From: Devosia sp. | GTDB taxonomy: Bacteria; Pseudomonadota; Alphaproteobacteria; Rhizobiales; Devosiaceae | Assembly (NCBI RefSeq): GCF_017307495.1 | Contig: NZ_JAFKHE010000022.1 | Location: 62,001 to 126,000 of the forward strand | Length of the DNA: 64,000 bases | Direction: 5' to 3' | In this document: piece by piece, positions 46,346 through 54,954 of the stretch | How the letters are laid out: each line of letters starts with the position of its first letter | How positions within the stretch are numbered: position 1 is the first letter of the stretch | Notes under the pieces: generated by a model | Seen by the model: the letters and a program-made list of their open reading frames with translations, nothing else | Databases searched by the model: none | What the model was told of the DNA's origin: nothing | Program-made: the position numbers and the translations under genes

Positions 46346-47191
46346 TTAACGACGCTCCAGATCGACTTCCTGCGGCTGCGGGCAGCCATAGACCTTGACC
46401 AGCGCCGCATGTAGCGGCGCTTTTAGCGAAGGCTCGCCGAACGCCGCAAGCGCGCCATGCCGGATTTCCGGGCGGTTGAAGCGCAAGGCACCTATGCACA
46501 CGTCCTCGAAGCCCACGCCGGCCTCCCTGAGGATACACGCGGCGCCCGCGATATCCCAGTCCTGCGCGCCGCGCCGGGTGACGGCGGCGTCGAGGTGGCC
46601 GGTCGCGACCTGCACCAGGCGGTAGGCAAGCGAGGGATAGGCCGGTCCGCGCGCATACTCGAGCCCGCCGGCCTGCAGTTCCTGGTGGACCGCGCCGGGG
46701 GCGGGAATGAGCGGCGCGGTGCGGCCGGGATGGCGCTGGCGGACGAGCGGCCGGCCGTTGAAGCGGGCGCCGTGCCCGAGCGCGGCATCATACATCTCGT
46801 CGCGCGCCGGCGCATAGACCACGCCGGCAATGGGGATGCCGTCCTCCACCACCGCGAGCGTCACCGTCCAGCTGTCCTCGCCCCGGATGAAGCCGCGCGT
46901 GCCGTCGATGGGGTCGACGATGAACACGCGGCGATGCGTCAGCCGCTGGGCATTGTCGGCCCTCTCCTCGCTGAGCCAGCCATAATCGGGGCGCGCGCCG
47001 AGCAGGGTGTTGCCGAGGAACTGGTCGAGCACCAGATCGGCCTCGCTGACCGGGGAGGCGTTCTCCTTGGTCCAGGTCCTGAACTCGGTGCGGAAATATC
47101 CCGCGGCGATGATGCCGGCATTGACGGCGGCCGATCGCAACAGTTCGCGGTCTTCGGCGGCAGTGGTTGCGGTGCCAGTCGTCATCAGCAT
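46346..47191 (-). CDS. 3'(2'),5'-bisphosphate nucleotidase / inositol monophosphatase-like
   Basis: 281 residues from the ATG at 47191; starts two codons later (47185) or much earlier (47293) are possible. Lithium-sensitive phosphatase motifs: WLSEERADN, FIVDPIDGTRGFIRGEDSW and the second metal site in AQDWDIAGAACIL. The FIRG after the metal motif favours the CysQ-like branch, which removes PAP left by sulfation. A PAPS-using sulfotransferase nearby fits but does not prove this. Cytoplasmic. Confidence 0.85.
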   Translation of the reverse strand: MLMTTGTATTAAEDRELLRSAAVNAGIIAAGYFRTEFRTWTKENASPVSEADLVLDQFLGNTLLGARPDYGWLSEERADNAQRLTHRRVFIVDPIDGTRGFIRGEDSWTVTLAVVEDGIPIAGVVYAPARDEMYDAALGHGARFNGRPLVRQRHPGRTAPLIPAPGAVHQELQAGGLEYARGPAYPSLAYRLVQVATGHLDAAVTRRGAQDWDIAGAACILREAGVGFEDVCIGALRFNRPEIRHGALAAFGEPSLKAPLHAALVKVYGCPQPQEVDLERR

Positions 47192-47473
47192 TCCGGGTAC
47201 GCGAGGCTGCCGTGCTTCTAGGCGCAACAGGCCGCTCGAACAAGGCCCGGCAGGGGCTCGCCGCGCCTCCGGAAACCGCGCGGCAATATTCATTAAACGG
47301 TTGGAACAACTTGCACTTAATGCCGCGTTACACTTGGTGACGACCCGCTAACCCTCGCGCAAAACAACCTAAACTTAACCCAGTTTCTTAAGTGGGCCGG
47401 CAAGGGGGGCGGCTAGATTGGGGGCAACAAGAGGGCGGCAACAACAAGCTCTCGAAAGTTGACAGGAAGGTTG

Positions 47474-48004
47474 ATGATGCAGGGTCATGTTGGGATCGAC
47501 GGTTCGACCGTCGTGCTGCTGTTCGGCGAGGGACGCACGCCTCGCACTCGTCCGCTGATCCCCCGCCATTTCGGCCCGGCCAACGACAACGGCCCCCGCG
47601 AGCCGGTCAAGACCGTGACCGTGCGCAAGCGGCTGGAAAAGAGCGGCGTCGAGATCAAGATCAGGGTGCCGGTCGACGAGTTCATCGGCGTTGCCGTGTC
47701 CACCTCGATCTCCGAGGACGGCGTGCTGCAGAGCACCATCGAACTCGTGCACGGCGACCCCGCGCTCAACTACCGCGTGTTTGAGGAAGTCGGTAACGCC
47801 AACGTCGTGGCCGAGTGGCAGAACTGGGGAAAGAAACTGCGCCTGCCGCTCTACATCAAGGCCGGCGACGGCAACCTCCTTCCCTACTCGCAGACCGTCG
47901 ATGGCGTCGCGCTCGGTGCGGTGCACGAGCGCCGCCGGCTGGCCGCCGAAGCCGCGCGCCGCCCCCGTTTCCTCAATCGTCGCAAGCCGGGGGAATCCGC
48001 CTGA
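47474..48004 (+). CDS. DUF6101 family protein
   Basis: 176 residues from the ATG at 47474, with AGGAAGG just upstream. The body reads KTVTVRKRLEKSGVEIKIRV, then PVDEFIGVAVSTSISEDG and LPLYIKAGDGNLLPYSQTVD. I associate it with DUF6101, a Hyphomicrobiales family of unknown function; this is recognition, not a search result. No signal peptide or helix. The strong terminator 115 bases downstream may end its message. Confidence 0.6.
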   Translation: MMQGHVGIDGSTVVLLFGEGRTPRTRPLIPRHFGPANDNGPREPVKTVTVRKRLEKSGVEIKIRVPVDEFIGVAVSTSISEDGVLQSTIELVHGDPALNYRVFEEVGNANVVAEWQNWGKKLRLPLYIKAGDGNLLPYSQTVDGVALGAVHERRRLAAEAARRPRFLNRRKPGESA

Positions 48005-48059
48005 GGCTGCAACCTTTCCGGCCCTCCGGCCGTTAACAGATCACTAACCGGCAGCGATC

Positions 48060-48155
48060 CCATGCACGTTTGAACTGCCGGCAGAAGACTCGTAGCGACC
48101 TCCAAGCACTTACGAGCCCGGGGCCGATCCGAATGGATCGGCCCCGCTTCTTTTT
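48060..48155 (+). ncRNA. Candidate small RNA with CCTCC loop and strong terminator
   Basis: Between the DUF6101 stop and the terminator lie about 115 non-coding bases. They contain the palindrome CTGCCGGCAG, then a hairpin CTCGTA (48089-48094) / TACGAG (48111-48116) whose 16-base loop exposes CCTCC (48099-48103), then the terminator hairpin. An anti-Shine-Dalgarno loop followed by a terminator is the layout of several rhizobial trans-acting sRNAs. No clear sigma-70 promoter is seen, so it may instead be the 3' UTR of the upstream gene. Confidence 0.3.
48120..48155 (+). terminator. Rho-independent terminator
   Basis: GGGGCCGATCC-GAAT-GGATCGGCCCC, a perfect 11-pair stem, followed by GCTTCTTTTT. 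Strand is set by the T-run. Confidence 0.92.
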
Positions 48156-48183
48156 GGAGGCCGGCCCGCTCGTGCTGTCTTCG

Positions 48184-49116
48184 TCACATCAGCCCAACGA
48201 GGATCGCCAGCGCCAGCGACAGGCCGACCCAGTGGTTGGCCCGGAAACGCACGAGGGCATTGCCGGGGTCGCGCGGATCGAGGGTGCGGATCTGCCAGGC
48301 GAAAATGCCGATCGGCACCAGCATGGCCGCAAGGAAGGGCCATCGTGCCCCGGCCGCGAGCCCCGCTGCGACCCACAGCAACGCAGTCCCCGCGTAGAAC
48401 AGCGCGATGAACAGCCGGGCCCGGCGTCCGAACAGGCGGGCGGTGGAGCGGACGCCGATCAGCGCATCGTCCTCCATGTCCTGCAGCGCGTAGATGGTGT
48501 CGTAGCCGATCGTCCACAGGATCGAGCCGGCGTAGAGCAGCAGCGGGGGCAGGGCGAGCGAACCGGTGGCGGCGGTCCAGCCGATCAGCGCGCCCCAGTT
48601 GAAGGCCAGCCCGAGGAAGAACTGCGGCCACCACGTCACCCGCTTCATGAACGGGTAGATCGCGACCAGCACCAGCGAGGAGACGCCGAGCAGCACGGTG
48701 GTGCCGTTGAACTGCACGAGGACCGCAAGGCCGGCGAGGCACTGCGCGATGAGGAACAACGCCGCTTGCCGCTTGCTCACCTGGCCCGACGGAATCGGCC
48801 GCGAGCGGGTGCGGGCGACCTTCATGTCGATATCGGTATCGACGATGTCGTTGAAGGTACAGCCGGCGCCCCGCATCACCACCGAGCCGATGAGGAACAG
48901 GACCAGCGCCATGACGTCGAAGCCGCGCGACGGCTCGTCGAGCGTTGCCAGCGCCAGGCCGAAGGCGCAGGGCCAGAACAGCAGCAGCAGCGGGATCGGG
49001 CGGTCCCAGCGCGCCAGGCGCGCATAGGGCTTGAGCCAATCCGGGGCGTAGCGATCGACCCAGTTGCCGCGCTCCGCGTCCGCTACCGTGCCAGTCGCCT
49101 TCTCGGGGGTTTGCAT
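48184..49116 (-). CDS. ubiA: 4-hydroxybenzoate polyprenyltransferase
   Basis: 310 residues from the ATG at 49116 (MQTPEKATG), with GAGGAACG upstream. Eight to nine helices and the two Asp-rich motifs: GAGCTFNDIVDTDIDMKV and YDTIYALQDMEDDALIG. It attaches the isoprenoid tail in ubiquinone synthesis at the inner membrane. Divergent from rsmE, with 57 bases between. Confidence 0.95.
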   Translation of the reverse strand: MQTPEKATGTVADAERGNWVDRYAPDWLKPYARLARWDRPIPLLLLFWPCAFGLALATLDEPSRGFDVMALVLFLIGSVVMRGAGCTFNDIVDTDIDMKVARTRSRPIPSGQVSKRQAALFLIAQCLAGLAVLVQFNGTTVLLGVSSLVLVAIYPFMKRVTWWPQFFLGLAFNWGALIGWTAATGSLALPPLLLYAGSILWTIGYDTIYALQDMEDDALIGVRSTARLFGRRARLFIALFYAGTALLWVAAGLAAGARWPFLAAMLVPIGIFAWQIRTLDPRDPGNALVRFRANHWVGLSLALAILVGLM

Positions 49117-49173
49117 CGTTCCTCGGCTGTGAGCTAATGGCCGTCCGGCCACTTTTCAGTCACGCGTACCACG

Positions 49174-49923
49174 ATGCCCAGATCGCACAAGACCCTGCCT
49201 CGCCTGTTCGTCGAGGCGCCGCTCGCCCCGGGCGCGACGCTGGAGATGGGCCGCGAGCATACCAACTACCTCCTGACCGTGCTGCGCATGAAGAAGGCCG
49301 ATGCGCTCGTCGTCTTCAACGGCAGCGATGGTGCCTGGATGGCCCGCATCGCTGACGATCACCGCAAGGGCGCGACGCTGGAAGTGGTGGTGCAGACCCA
49401 GCACCAGACGCCGAAGTCCGACCTCTGGTTCGGCTTCGCGCCGCTCAGGACCGGCCGGCTCGACTACCTGGTGCAGAAGGCGACGGAGATGGGGGCAGGG
49501 GTGATCCAGCCCGTCATCACCCGCTACACGCAGGTCAGCCGGCTGAAGTCCGACAAGCTCGTCGCCAACGTCATCGAGGCGGCGGAGCAATGCGAGGTGC
49601 TGTCGGTACCTACCGTTGCGGACGAGGTGGCGCTCTCCGATCTCCTGGCGCATTGGCAGCACGAGCAGGGGCTGCGGCGCCTGATCTTCTGCGACGAAAG
49701 CGCGCCCTCGGTCTCTCCGTTGGAGCAGATGCGCGACCTCGACGGCTTGCCGGTGGGGCTCATCGTCGGGCCCGAGGGCGGCTTCTCCGACGACGAGCGC
49801 GAGTTGCTGCTGGCGCAGCCCTTTGTGGTCCCGATCAGCCTCGGCCCCCGCATCCTGCGCGCCGACACCGCGGCTGTCGCGGCATTGGCGGTGGTTCAGG
49901 CAATCATCGGCGATTGGCGATAA
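49174..49923 (+). CDS. rsmE: 16S rRNA m3U1498 methyltransferase
   Basis: 249 residues. SPOUT-fold motifs: LIVGPEGGFSDDERELL and ISLGPRILRADTAAVAAL, with the N-terminal PUA-like part (PRLFVEAPLAPGATLEM) and KATEMGAGVIQPVITRYTQ. It methylates U1498 of 16S rRNA. The start ATG has only a weak ribosome-binding site. gshA follows 81 bases later. Confidence 0.95.
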   Translation: MPRSHKTLPRLFVEAPLAPGATLEMGREHTNYLLTVLRMKKADALVVFNGSDGAWMARIADDHRKGATLEVVVQTQHQTPKSDLWFGFAPLRTGRLDYLVQKATEMGAGVIQPVITRYTQVSRLKSDKLVANVIEAAEQCEVLSVPTVADEVALSDLLAHWQHEQGLRRLIFCDESAPSVSPLEQMRDLDGLPVGLIVGPEGGFSDDERELLLAQPFVVPISLGPRILRADTAAVAALAVVQAIIGDWR

Positions 49924-50004
49924 AAGCGATTGCTTTAAGCGAAACGGCCGCTATTTTCGCCGCCGTCCGGTCGGAACCGGGTTGCCCGCCTTTAGAGAGT
50001 GTCC

Positions 50005-51369
50005 ATGTCCGGTGAAGAAGATGCCCCGCTGATCGAGTCGCGGGCCGACCTGATCGAGGTCATGGCTAGCGGCGGCAAGCCCAAGGCAGAGTGGCGTATT
50101 GGCACCGAGCACGAGAAGCACGTCTATCGCAAGGCCCCGGTGCGTCCGGTCCCCTACGCGGGCGATGACGGCATCCACGCCCTGCTCGCGGGCATCGAGA
50201 AGCGCACCGGCTGGCATCCGTTCTTCGACCGCGGCAATCCGATCGGGCTACGCAACATGGGTGCCGTCGGCGGCATCTCCCTCGAGCCCGGCGGCCAGTT
50301 CGAACTCAGCGGCGCGCCGCAGCTGACCATCCACGATGCCGCGGCCGAACTCGACTCCCACCTCGAGGATTGTCGCGCCGTCGGAGGCCCGCTGAACATC
50401 CATTTCCTCGGCCTCGGCGTGACGCCGATCTGGAGCGTCGGGGACATCCCGGCCATGCCCAAGTCCCGCTACGGCATCATGACGCCGTACATGAACAAGG
50501 TCGGCACCCTCGGCACCTCGATGATGTACCGCTCCGCCACGGTGCAGGCGAACCTCGACTTCTCGGACGAGGCCGACATGGTCAAGAAGCTGCGCGTCTC
50601 GGTGGCGCTGCAGCCGATCGTCACGGCGCTGTTCGCCAATTCGCCCTTCGTCGACGGCAAGCTGTCGGGCTACCTGAGCTTCCGCTCGCATATCTGGCTC
50701 AATACCGACCGCGCCCGCACCGGTATGCTGCCCTTCGCCTTCGAGGATGGCTTCGGCTTCGAGCGTTATGCCGACTATGCCCTCGACGTGCCGATGTACT
50801 TCGTCATCCGCAACGGCGAATACATCAACACCGCCGGGGAGAGCTTCCGCGCCTTCCTCGATGGCAAGCTGCCGCAGTTGCGCGGCGCCAGGCCGACGCT
50901 CAAGGACTGGGAGAACCATCTCTCGACGCTGTTCCCCGAGGTCCGGCTCAAGCAGTTCCTCGAGCAGCGCGGCGCCGACATGGGCGACCGCGATCACGTG
51001 CTGGCGCTGTCCGCCCTCTGGGCCGGCCTGCTCTACGACAGCGAGGCGCTTGACGCCGCCTGGGACCTGGTCAGCGACTGGACGGAGTTCGAGCGCCAGA
51101 CGCTGCGCAACGAAGTGCCGCGCACCGCCATCCACACCCGGTTCCGCAGCGGTACGGTGGCCGATATCGCCCGCCTCGTCGTCGATCTCGCCGACGACGG
51201 GCTGCGCCGGCGCAAGCAGCTCAAGGGCGGCGACGACGAGACCATCTATCTCGCCCCGCTCAAGCAGACGCTGGACCTGGGCAAGACCCAGGCCGAACGC
51301 TGGATCGACCGCTACAATTCCGCCTGGGCCGGCGACCTCGTTTGCATCTTCGACGAAGCCGAGATGTAG
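50005..51369 (+). CDS. gshA: Glutamate-cysteine ligase (plant/alphaproteobacterial type)
   Basis: 454 residues from ATG 50005 (MSGEEDAPLIESRADLIEVM); GTG 49999 is two codons upstream. GAGAG precedes it. Motifs: WRIGTEHEKHVYRK, GGISLEPGGQFELSGAP, LNIHFLGLGVTPIW and KSRYGIMTPYM. This is the class found in plants and alphaproteobacteria. It makes gamma-glutamylcysteine, the first step of glutathione synthesis, in the cytoplasm. Confidence 0.96.
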   Translation: MSGEEDAPLIESRADLIEVMASGGKPKAEWRIGTEHEKHVYRKAPVRPVPYAGDDGIHALLAGIEKRTGWHPFFDRGNPIGLRNMGAVGGISLEPGGQFELSGAPQLTIHDAAAELDSHLEDCRAVGGPLNIHFLGLGVTPIWSVGDIPAMPKSRYGIMTPYMNKVGTLGTSMMYRSATVQANLDFSDEADMVKKLRVSVALQPIVTALFANSPFVDGKLSGYLSFRSHIWLNTDRARTGMLPFAFEDGFGFERYADYALDVPMYFVIRNGEYINTAGESFRAFLDGKLPQLRGARPTLKDWENHLSTLFPEVRLKQFLEQRGADMGDRDHVLALSALWAGLLYDSEALDAAWDLVSDWTEFERQTLRNEVPRTAIHTRFRSGTVADIARLVVDLADDGLRRRKQLKGGDDETIYLAPLKQTLDLGKTQAERWIDRYNSAWAGDLVCIFDEAEM

Positions 51370-51412
51370 GCTCTCACCTCCCCAGCGAAAGCGGGGGCAA
51401 TCGCATGTGGCG

Positions 51413-51545
51413 AAGAGGCCCCCTCACCCGCCGCTTCGCGGCGAGCTCTCCCCAGAGGGAGAGGTGAAAGGGCACCATCGCGCCACAACGCCACCTCTCC
51501 CTCTGGGGGAGAGGTCGGCCCGCAGGACCGGGTGAGGGGGCCTTT
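51413..51545. repeat. Palindromic intergenic element
   Basis: GGCCCCCTCACCCGCCGCTT then CGCGGCGAGCTCTCCCCAGA, with the inverted CCTCTCCCTCTGGGGGAGAG then GTCGGCCCGCAGGACCGGGTG and AGGGGGCC. Same family as 34910-35040; it fills most of the gap between gshA and the LysR gene. Confidence 0.85.
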
Positions 51546-51593
51546 TTGGTGCCTCACGTCAGATCCGCTTTTTGGTGCCTCACGCCAGATCCG
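51542..51593. repeat. 26-base tandem duplication
   Basis: Two adjacent 26-base copies (51542-51567 and 51568-51593) starting CTTTTTGGTGCCTCACG and ending CAGATCCG, differing at one base. They abut the palindromic element and end 12 bases before the LysR stop. Confidence 0.95.
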
Positions 51594-51604
51594 ATTGCCC
51601 TGCG

Positions 51605-52492
51605 CTACTCCGCCGCCATCGGCAGGTTGTCCTGTCCGTCGAGATTGCCCATCGAGGCGACGATGTGGCTCGCCAGCGCGTCGTAGATGCCGCCATAGGC
51701 GTGGCTGGCGCGCATGAGGGCGATCTCGGCGTCGCGCAGCCGCGGCAGGTCCTTGTCTTCGGCAATCACCCGCATGCCCGGCTGCAGTGCACTTTCGGGC
51801 AGGAACCCGACGGCGAGGTCGGTCAGCACCGCGCTGGCGATCGCCATGGCGTTCGACGAGGTATAGGCGATGCGGTAGTCGCGGCCGATGCGGTTGAGCA
51901 CCTCGACGGCATTGTCCTTCCAGCAGCAGGTCTGCCCGCCCGCGATGGGAAGCGGCTCGGTGGCGAGCGCCTGCCCGCCATGCGAGGCAACCCAGAACAT
52001 CCGCTCGGTGCGGAACAGCTCGCCATACTCGTGGTTGGTGCCCTGGGTAAAGACGATGAGGTCGTACTTGCCCTTCTTCATGCCCTCGAGCAGTTCCTCG
52101 GAGGGCTGGCAACGCACATCGACCACGATCTTGGGATGGGTGCGCTGGAAGCTCGACAGGATCACCGGCAACAGGCGCACCGCGTAGTCGTCCGGCACGC
52201 CGAAGCGGATCGAGCCCTTGAGGTCGCCATCCGAGAACACGTCCATGATCTCGGCGTTGATGCGCAGCATGCGCCGGGCCCGCGCGTAGAGCGCGTCGCC
52301 ATGCTCGGTCAGCGCTACGCTGCGTCCGTCGCGCGTCAGCAGCACCTGGCCGAGCCGTTCCTCCAGCCGCTTGATCTGCATGGACACCGCCGACTGCGTC
52401 TTGTTCACCCGCCGTGCTGCCTCGGTGAAGCTGCCGCAATCGGCGATGGCGCAGAAGCTCTGGAGCTGGTCGAGATCGAGCGGCACGGCCAT
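51605..52492 (-). CDS. LysR-family transcriptional regulator (VtlR/LrhA-like)
   Basis: 295 residues. N-terminal winged HTH (LDQLQSFCAIADCGSFTEAA then TQSAVSMQIKRLEERLG) and a substrate-binding domain (GSIRFGVPDDYAVRLLPVIL, DLIVFTQGTNHEYGELF). The resemblance is to the VtlR group conserved in Hyphomicrobiales, which in Brucella activates DUF1127 genes and an sRNA. A DUF1127 gene lies divergently 150 bases away, which supports that view. Ligand unknown. The start at 52492 has CCAGG only. Confidence 0.85.
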   Translation of the reverse strand: MAVPLDLDQLQSFCAIADCGSFTEAARRVNKTQSAVSMQIKRLEERLGQVLLTRDGRSVALTEHGDALYARARRMLRINAEIMDVFSDGDLKGSIRFGVPDDYAVRLLPVILSSFQRTHPKIVVDVRCQPSEELLEGMKKGKYDLIVFTQGTNHEYGELFRTERMFWVASHGGQALATEPLPIAGGQTCCWKDNAVEVLNRIGRDYRIAYTSSNAMAIASAVLTDLAVGFLPESALQPGMRVIAEDKDLPRLRDAEIALMRASHAYGGIYDALASHIVASMGNLDGQDNLPMAAE

Positions 52493-52642
52493 CCTGGCTC
52501 TCCATCACGAATTTTGATGATCGGGATGAAATCTATTTGTTGGACGAATAGAAGGCAAGGGCCCATATCGCTCCCCGTCGGCGGTCCCCTGATCGCTTCG
52601 GCCGGGCGTCCCCCTCCCGGCCTCAACACTTGGAGTAGGACC

Positions 52643-52915
52643 ATGGTCCACTTGCTTTCGAGCGAGCGGCAGTCGCTGGCTGTCGCGCCTTTGGGCTTCC
52701 TGCGCGCTGTCGCGATCTGGTTCGCCCGGGCCCGGGCCCGCCGCGCGCAGCACGTCGCCCTGAAGTCGCTTCTCGAATACGATATCCACCGCCTCGAAGA
52801 CCTCGGCATCGATCGACAGGCCTTGTTCGATGCCCTCGACAGCCCCAGCCAGCGGCCTGGCTACCGCCTCGCCCAGCGCCGGGCCGAGAGCGCACGCAAT
52901 TGGCTCAACCCCTGA
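52643..52915 (+). CDS. DUF1127-like small basic protein
   Basis: 90 residues; GGAG and AGGA precede the ATG. The Arg-rich segment IWFARARARRAQHVALKSLL followed by EYDIHRLEDLGIDRQALFDA matches DUF1127 (YjiS-like), small proteins that in rhizobia and Brucella are controlled by VtlR-type LysR regulators and affect RNA turnover, phosphate uptake or sugar metabolism. Two terminator hairpins follow. Confidence 0.8.
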   Translation: MVHLLSSERQSLAVAPLGFLRAVAIWFARARARRAQHVALKSLLEYDIHRLEDLGIDRQALFDALDSPSQRPGYRLAQRRAESARNWLNP

Positions 52916-52988
52916 CGGCGCGCCACCGAATCGCCGCCGCCCGGGCCTTGGCCTCACCCTTGGCCGATCTCTGATTGTGCCATCTTCG

Positions 52989-53014
52989 GGCCGGCCCACC
53001 CGCCGGCCTTGTTT
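52989..53014 (+). terminator. First terminator after DUF1127 gene
   Basis: GGCCGGC-CCACCC-GCCGGCC followed by TTGTTT. Seven-pair GC stem. Confidence 0.7.
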
Positions 53015-53025
53015 CCTGATGAACT

Positions 53026-53070
53026 GCCGGACCCAAGTCTTCCTCGCGGAACGACCGGTCCGGCTTTTTT
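53026..53070 (+). terminator. Second terminator after DUF1127 gene
   Basis: GCCGGACC and GGTCCGGC arms around a 23-base loop, followed by six T. It lies only 12 bases past the first terminator. Confidence 0.8.
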
Positions 53071-53117
53071 ATGCCTGGCAGGCTCGCAGCCCACGGGCAG
53101 ATCCGGCCCGGCCGGCC

Positions 53118-53627
53118 TCAGGGCAGCTGCGCAAAGCCGTCGCCGAAGCCCTTGAGCGACACCGGGATGCCGATGCCTTCCTCGGGCGTCTTGAACACGA
53201 AGAAGATCGCGCTCTTGCCGCTGGTGAGCTTGCCGATGAGCTCGTCGTCGAGCACCACTTCAGCCACGCACCCGTTCGGCAGGCAGCGCACGAACGCGAC
53301 ACGCCCGATATTGGCGCCGTCGATGTTGAGTCCGAGCCCGTTGGGCAGCAGCACGCCGAGCGGGGCGAGGACGCGCAGCAGGCGGGCCTGCTTGTCGGCG
53401 GTCTTCAGCACGATGACGCTCAGCCCCACATTGGGCTGGTCCTCCGCCGACACGTTCTGGATCAGCGCGCATTGCTCGAAGCTGGCTCCGGGCGGGGTGT
53501 CGCAGCTCATCTGCCAGTCGCCGTACTGCGCCTTGACCACGCCCTGCCCGAGGCCGGGCGAGGCGAGGCCCGCCGCCATGCCCAGCACGAGAAGCACGGT
53601 GAGCAACTTGCCGGTCATGGGCTGCAC
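53118..53627 (-). CDS. Invasion-associated locus B (IalB) family protein
   Basis: 169 residues from a GTG at 53627 with AAGAG about nine bases upstream; ATG 53618 is three codons in. Signal peptide MTGKLLTVLLVLGMAAGLAS. Family features: YGDWQMSCDTPPGASFEQCA, VLAPLGVLLPNGLGLNIDG and FVRCLPNGCVAEVVLDDELI, with four conserved Cys. Periplasmic or secreted; the name comes from Bartonella, but most relatives are in free-living bacteria and the function is not settled. Confidence 0.9.
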   Translation of the reverse strand: MQPMTGKLLTVLLVLGMAAGLASPGLGQGVVKAQYGDWQMSCDTPPGASFEQCALIQNVSAEDQPNVGLSVIVLKTADKQARLLRVLAPLGVLLPNGLGLNIDGANIGRVAFVRCLPNGCVAEVVLDDELIGKLTSGKSAIFFVFKTPEEGIGIPVSLKGFGDGFAQLP

Positions 53628-53977
53628 TGATCCACTCTTTCTATATGTCGCATTGCGAATCCCGGTGGAGCCCGGGACCGGTTCCTTGTTCGATCACCCC
53701 CGCATGCCTGTCAACAAGCCGGCGCCGGGGCCGCGCGTGGATACACGCCTTCCAATCAAGGCAAGCGTGAGGCGGCCCGAAAAAGTGCCTTGCGATGCGT
53801 TTTGACGCACGCACGGGCCAGCGGCGTGAATTGCCTTGGGCAGGCCGATGTGGTTAGACACGTCCGAGTTTCAAGCGCTCCGAGGTTGAGTCGGGGCGGC
53901 GTTTCGCTATGTCGCGTCTGCCCCATCTCAACCCGCGCTAGAATACCGGACCAGACGGATCTCAAGGGGGTTTTTAG
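53628..53977. other. 350-base gap upstream of ctaC
   Basis: No convincing gene, hairpin or repeat is seen. It must hold the promoters for ialB (minus) and for the oxidase operon (plus). AAGGGGG just before the ctaC GTG is the ribosome-binding site. I cannot single out a promoter with confidence. Confidence 0.5.
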
Positions 53978-54892
53978 GTGACCGGCAAACTACTGAGTTC
54001 GATTGGCTCGCTGGGAGCCGCCGCCACCCTTGCGCTTGTGCCGTTCGCGGCCAATGCGCAGGAGCAACTGGGTCACTCCGTGCCGGGCGAGATCGGCCTG
54101 CAGCCGTCAGTGACGCCAATCATGGATGCCATCCGTGCATTCCACGACGGTCCGCTGTTGTGGACCTGCATTCTGATCACGCTGCTGGTGCTGGCGCTGC
54201 TGATCGTGGTCATCGTCCGGTTCAACGCCAAGTCGAACCCGGTCCCGTCCAAGACCACGCACAACACCATGATCGAGATCGTCTGGACGGTCGTCCCGGT
54301 GCTGATCCTCGTGATCATCGCCATCCCGTCCTTCGCGGTCCTCACTGACCAGCTGACCATCCCCGATGGGCAGCGCAAGTACCTGGGCTCGAACATCTTC
54401 TCGCTCGGCGAAGTCGAGGTGCCGGCGCCCGCGCTGACCGTGAAGGCCACGGGCCAGCAGTGGTACTGGGATTACGAGTACGTCGACCAGGGCAAGTCGA
54501 TCAGCTCGAGCATCCTCTCCGATGCCGACCGCCTCGCGCAGAAGCCGAACCAGCCGCGCCTGCTTGCCGTCGACTATGAACTCGTCGTGCCGGTGGATAC
54601 CACCGTGCGCGTGCAGGTGACTGCCGACCCGACCGGTGTGATCCACGCCTTCGCGATGCCGTCCTTCGGCATCAAGATCGACGCGGTGCCGGGCAAGCTG
54701 AACGAAACCTGGTTCAATGCGCGCAAGACCGGCATCTACTACGGCCAGTGCTCGGAACTGTGCGGCAAGGATCACGCGTTCATGCCGATCGCCATCCGCG
54801 TGGTGAGCAAGGAAGAGTTCGCGAACTGGATGAAGGCCCTCGAGGCTGGCTCCGTCGACGACGCCAACGCCACCCTGCCGGCACTCACCTAA
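53978..54892 (+). CDS. ctaC: Cytochrome c oxidase subunit II
   Basis: 304 residues from a GTG. Signal peptide (LALVPFAANAQ), two helices (LWTCILITLLVLALLIVVIV and VWTVVPVLILVIIAIPSF), then the CuA cupredoxin domain. CuA ligands: His in GVIHAFAMPSFG and Cys, Cys, His and Met in YYGQCSELCGKDHAFMPI. It accepts electrons from cytochrome c. First gene of the oxidase operon. Confidence 0.98.
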   Translation: MTGKLLSSIGSLGAAATLALVPFAANAQEQLGHSVPGEIGLQPSVTPIMDAIRAFHDGPLLWTCILITLLVLALLIVVIVRFNAKSNPVPSKTTHNTMIEIVWTVVPVLILVIIAIPSFAVLTDQLTIPDGQRKYLGSNIFSLGEVEVPAPALTVKATGQQWYWDYEYVDQGKSISSSILSDADRLAQKPNQPRLLAVDYELVVPVDTTVRVQVTADPTGVIHAFAMPSFGIKIDAVPGKLNETWFNARKTGIYYGQCSELCGKDHAFMPIAIRVVSKEEFANWMKALEAGSVDDANATLPALT

Positions 54893-54954
54893 GGACCCGT
54901 GCGCGGGGCCCGGGCCCGGCGCAGCGACGAATACGATAAAGGGATCGCTCCAAA

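Noticed and set aside
47340..47400. CtrA-type site (TTAA pairs) upstream of the DUF6101 gene
   Set aside because: The two TTAA halves are nine bases apart, not seven, so the match to the consensus is poor.
48120..48155. Shared bidirectional terminator for ubiA
   Set aside because: The stem is symmetric, but no T-run follows on the minus strand.
52916..53070. AbcR-type sRNA gene next to the VtlR-like regulator
   Set aside because: Only terminator hairpins are visible; no promoter and no recognisable AbcR core.
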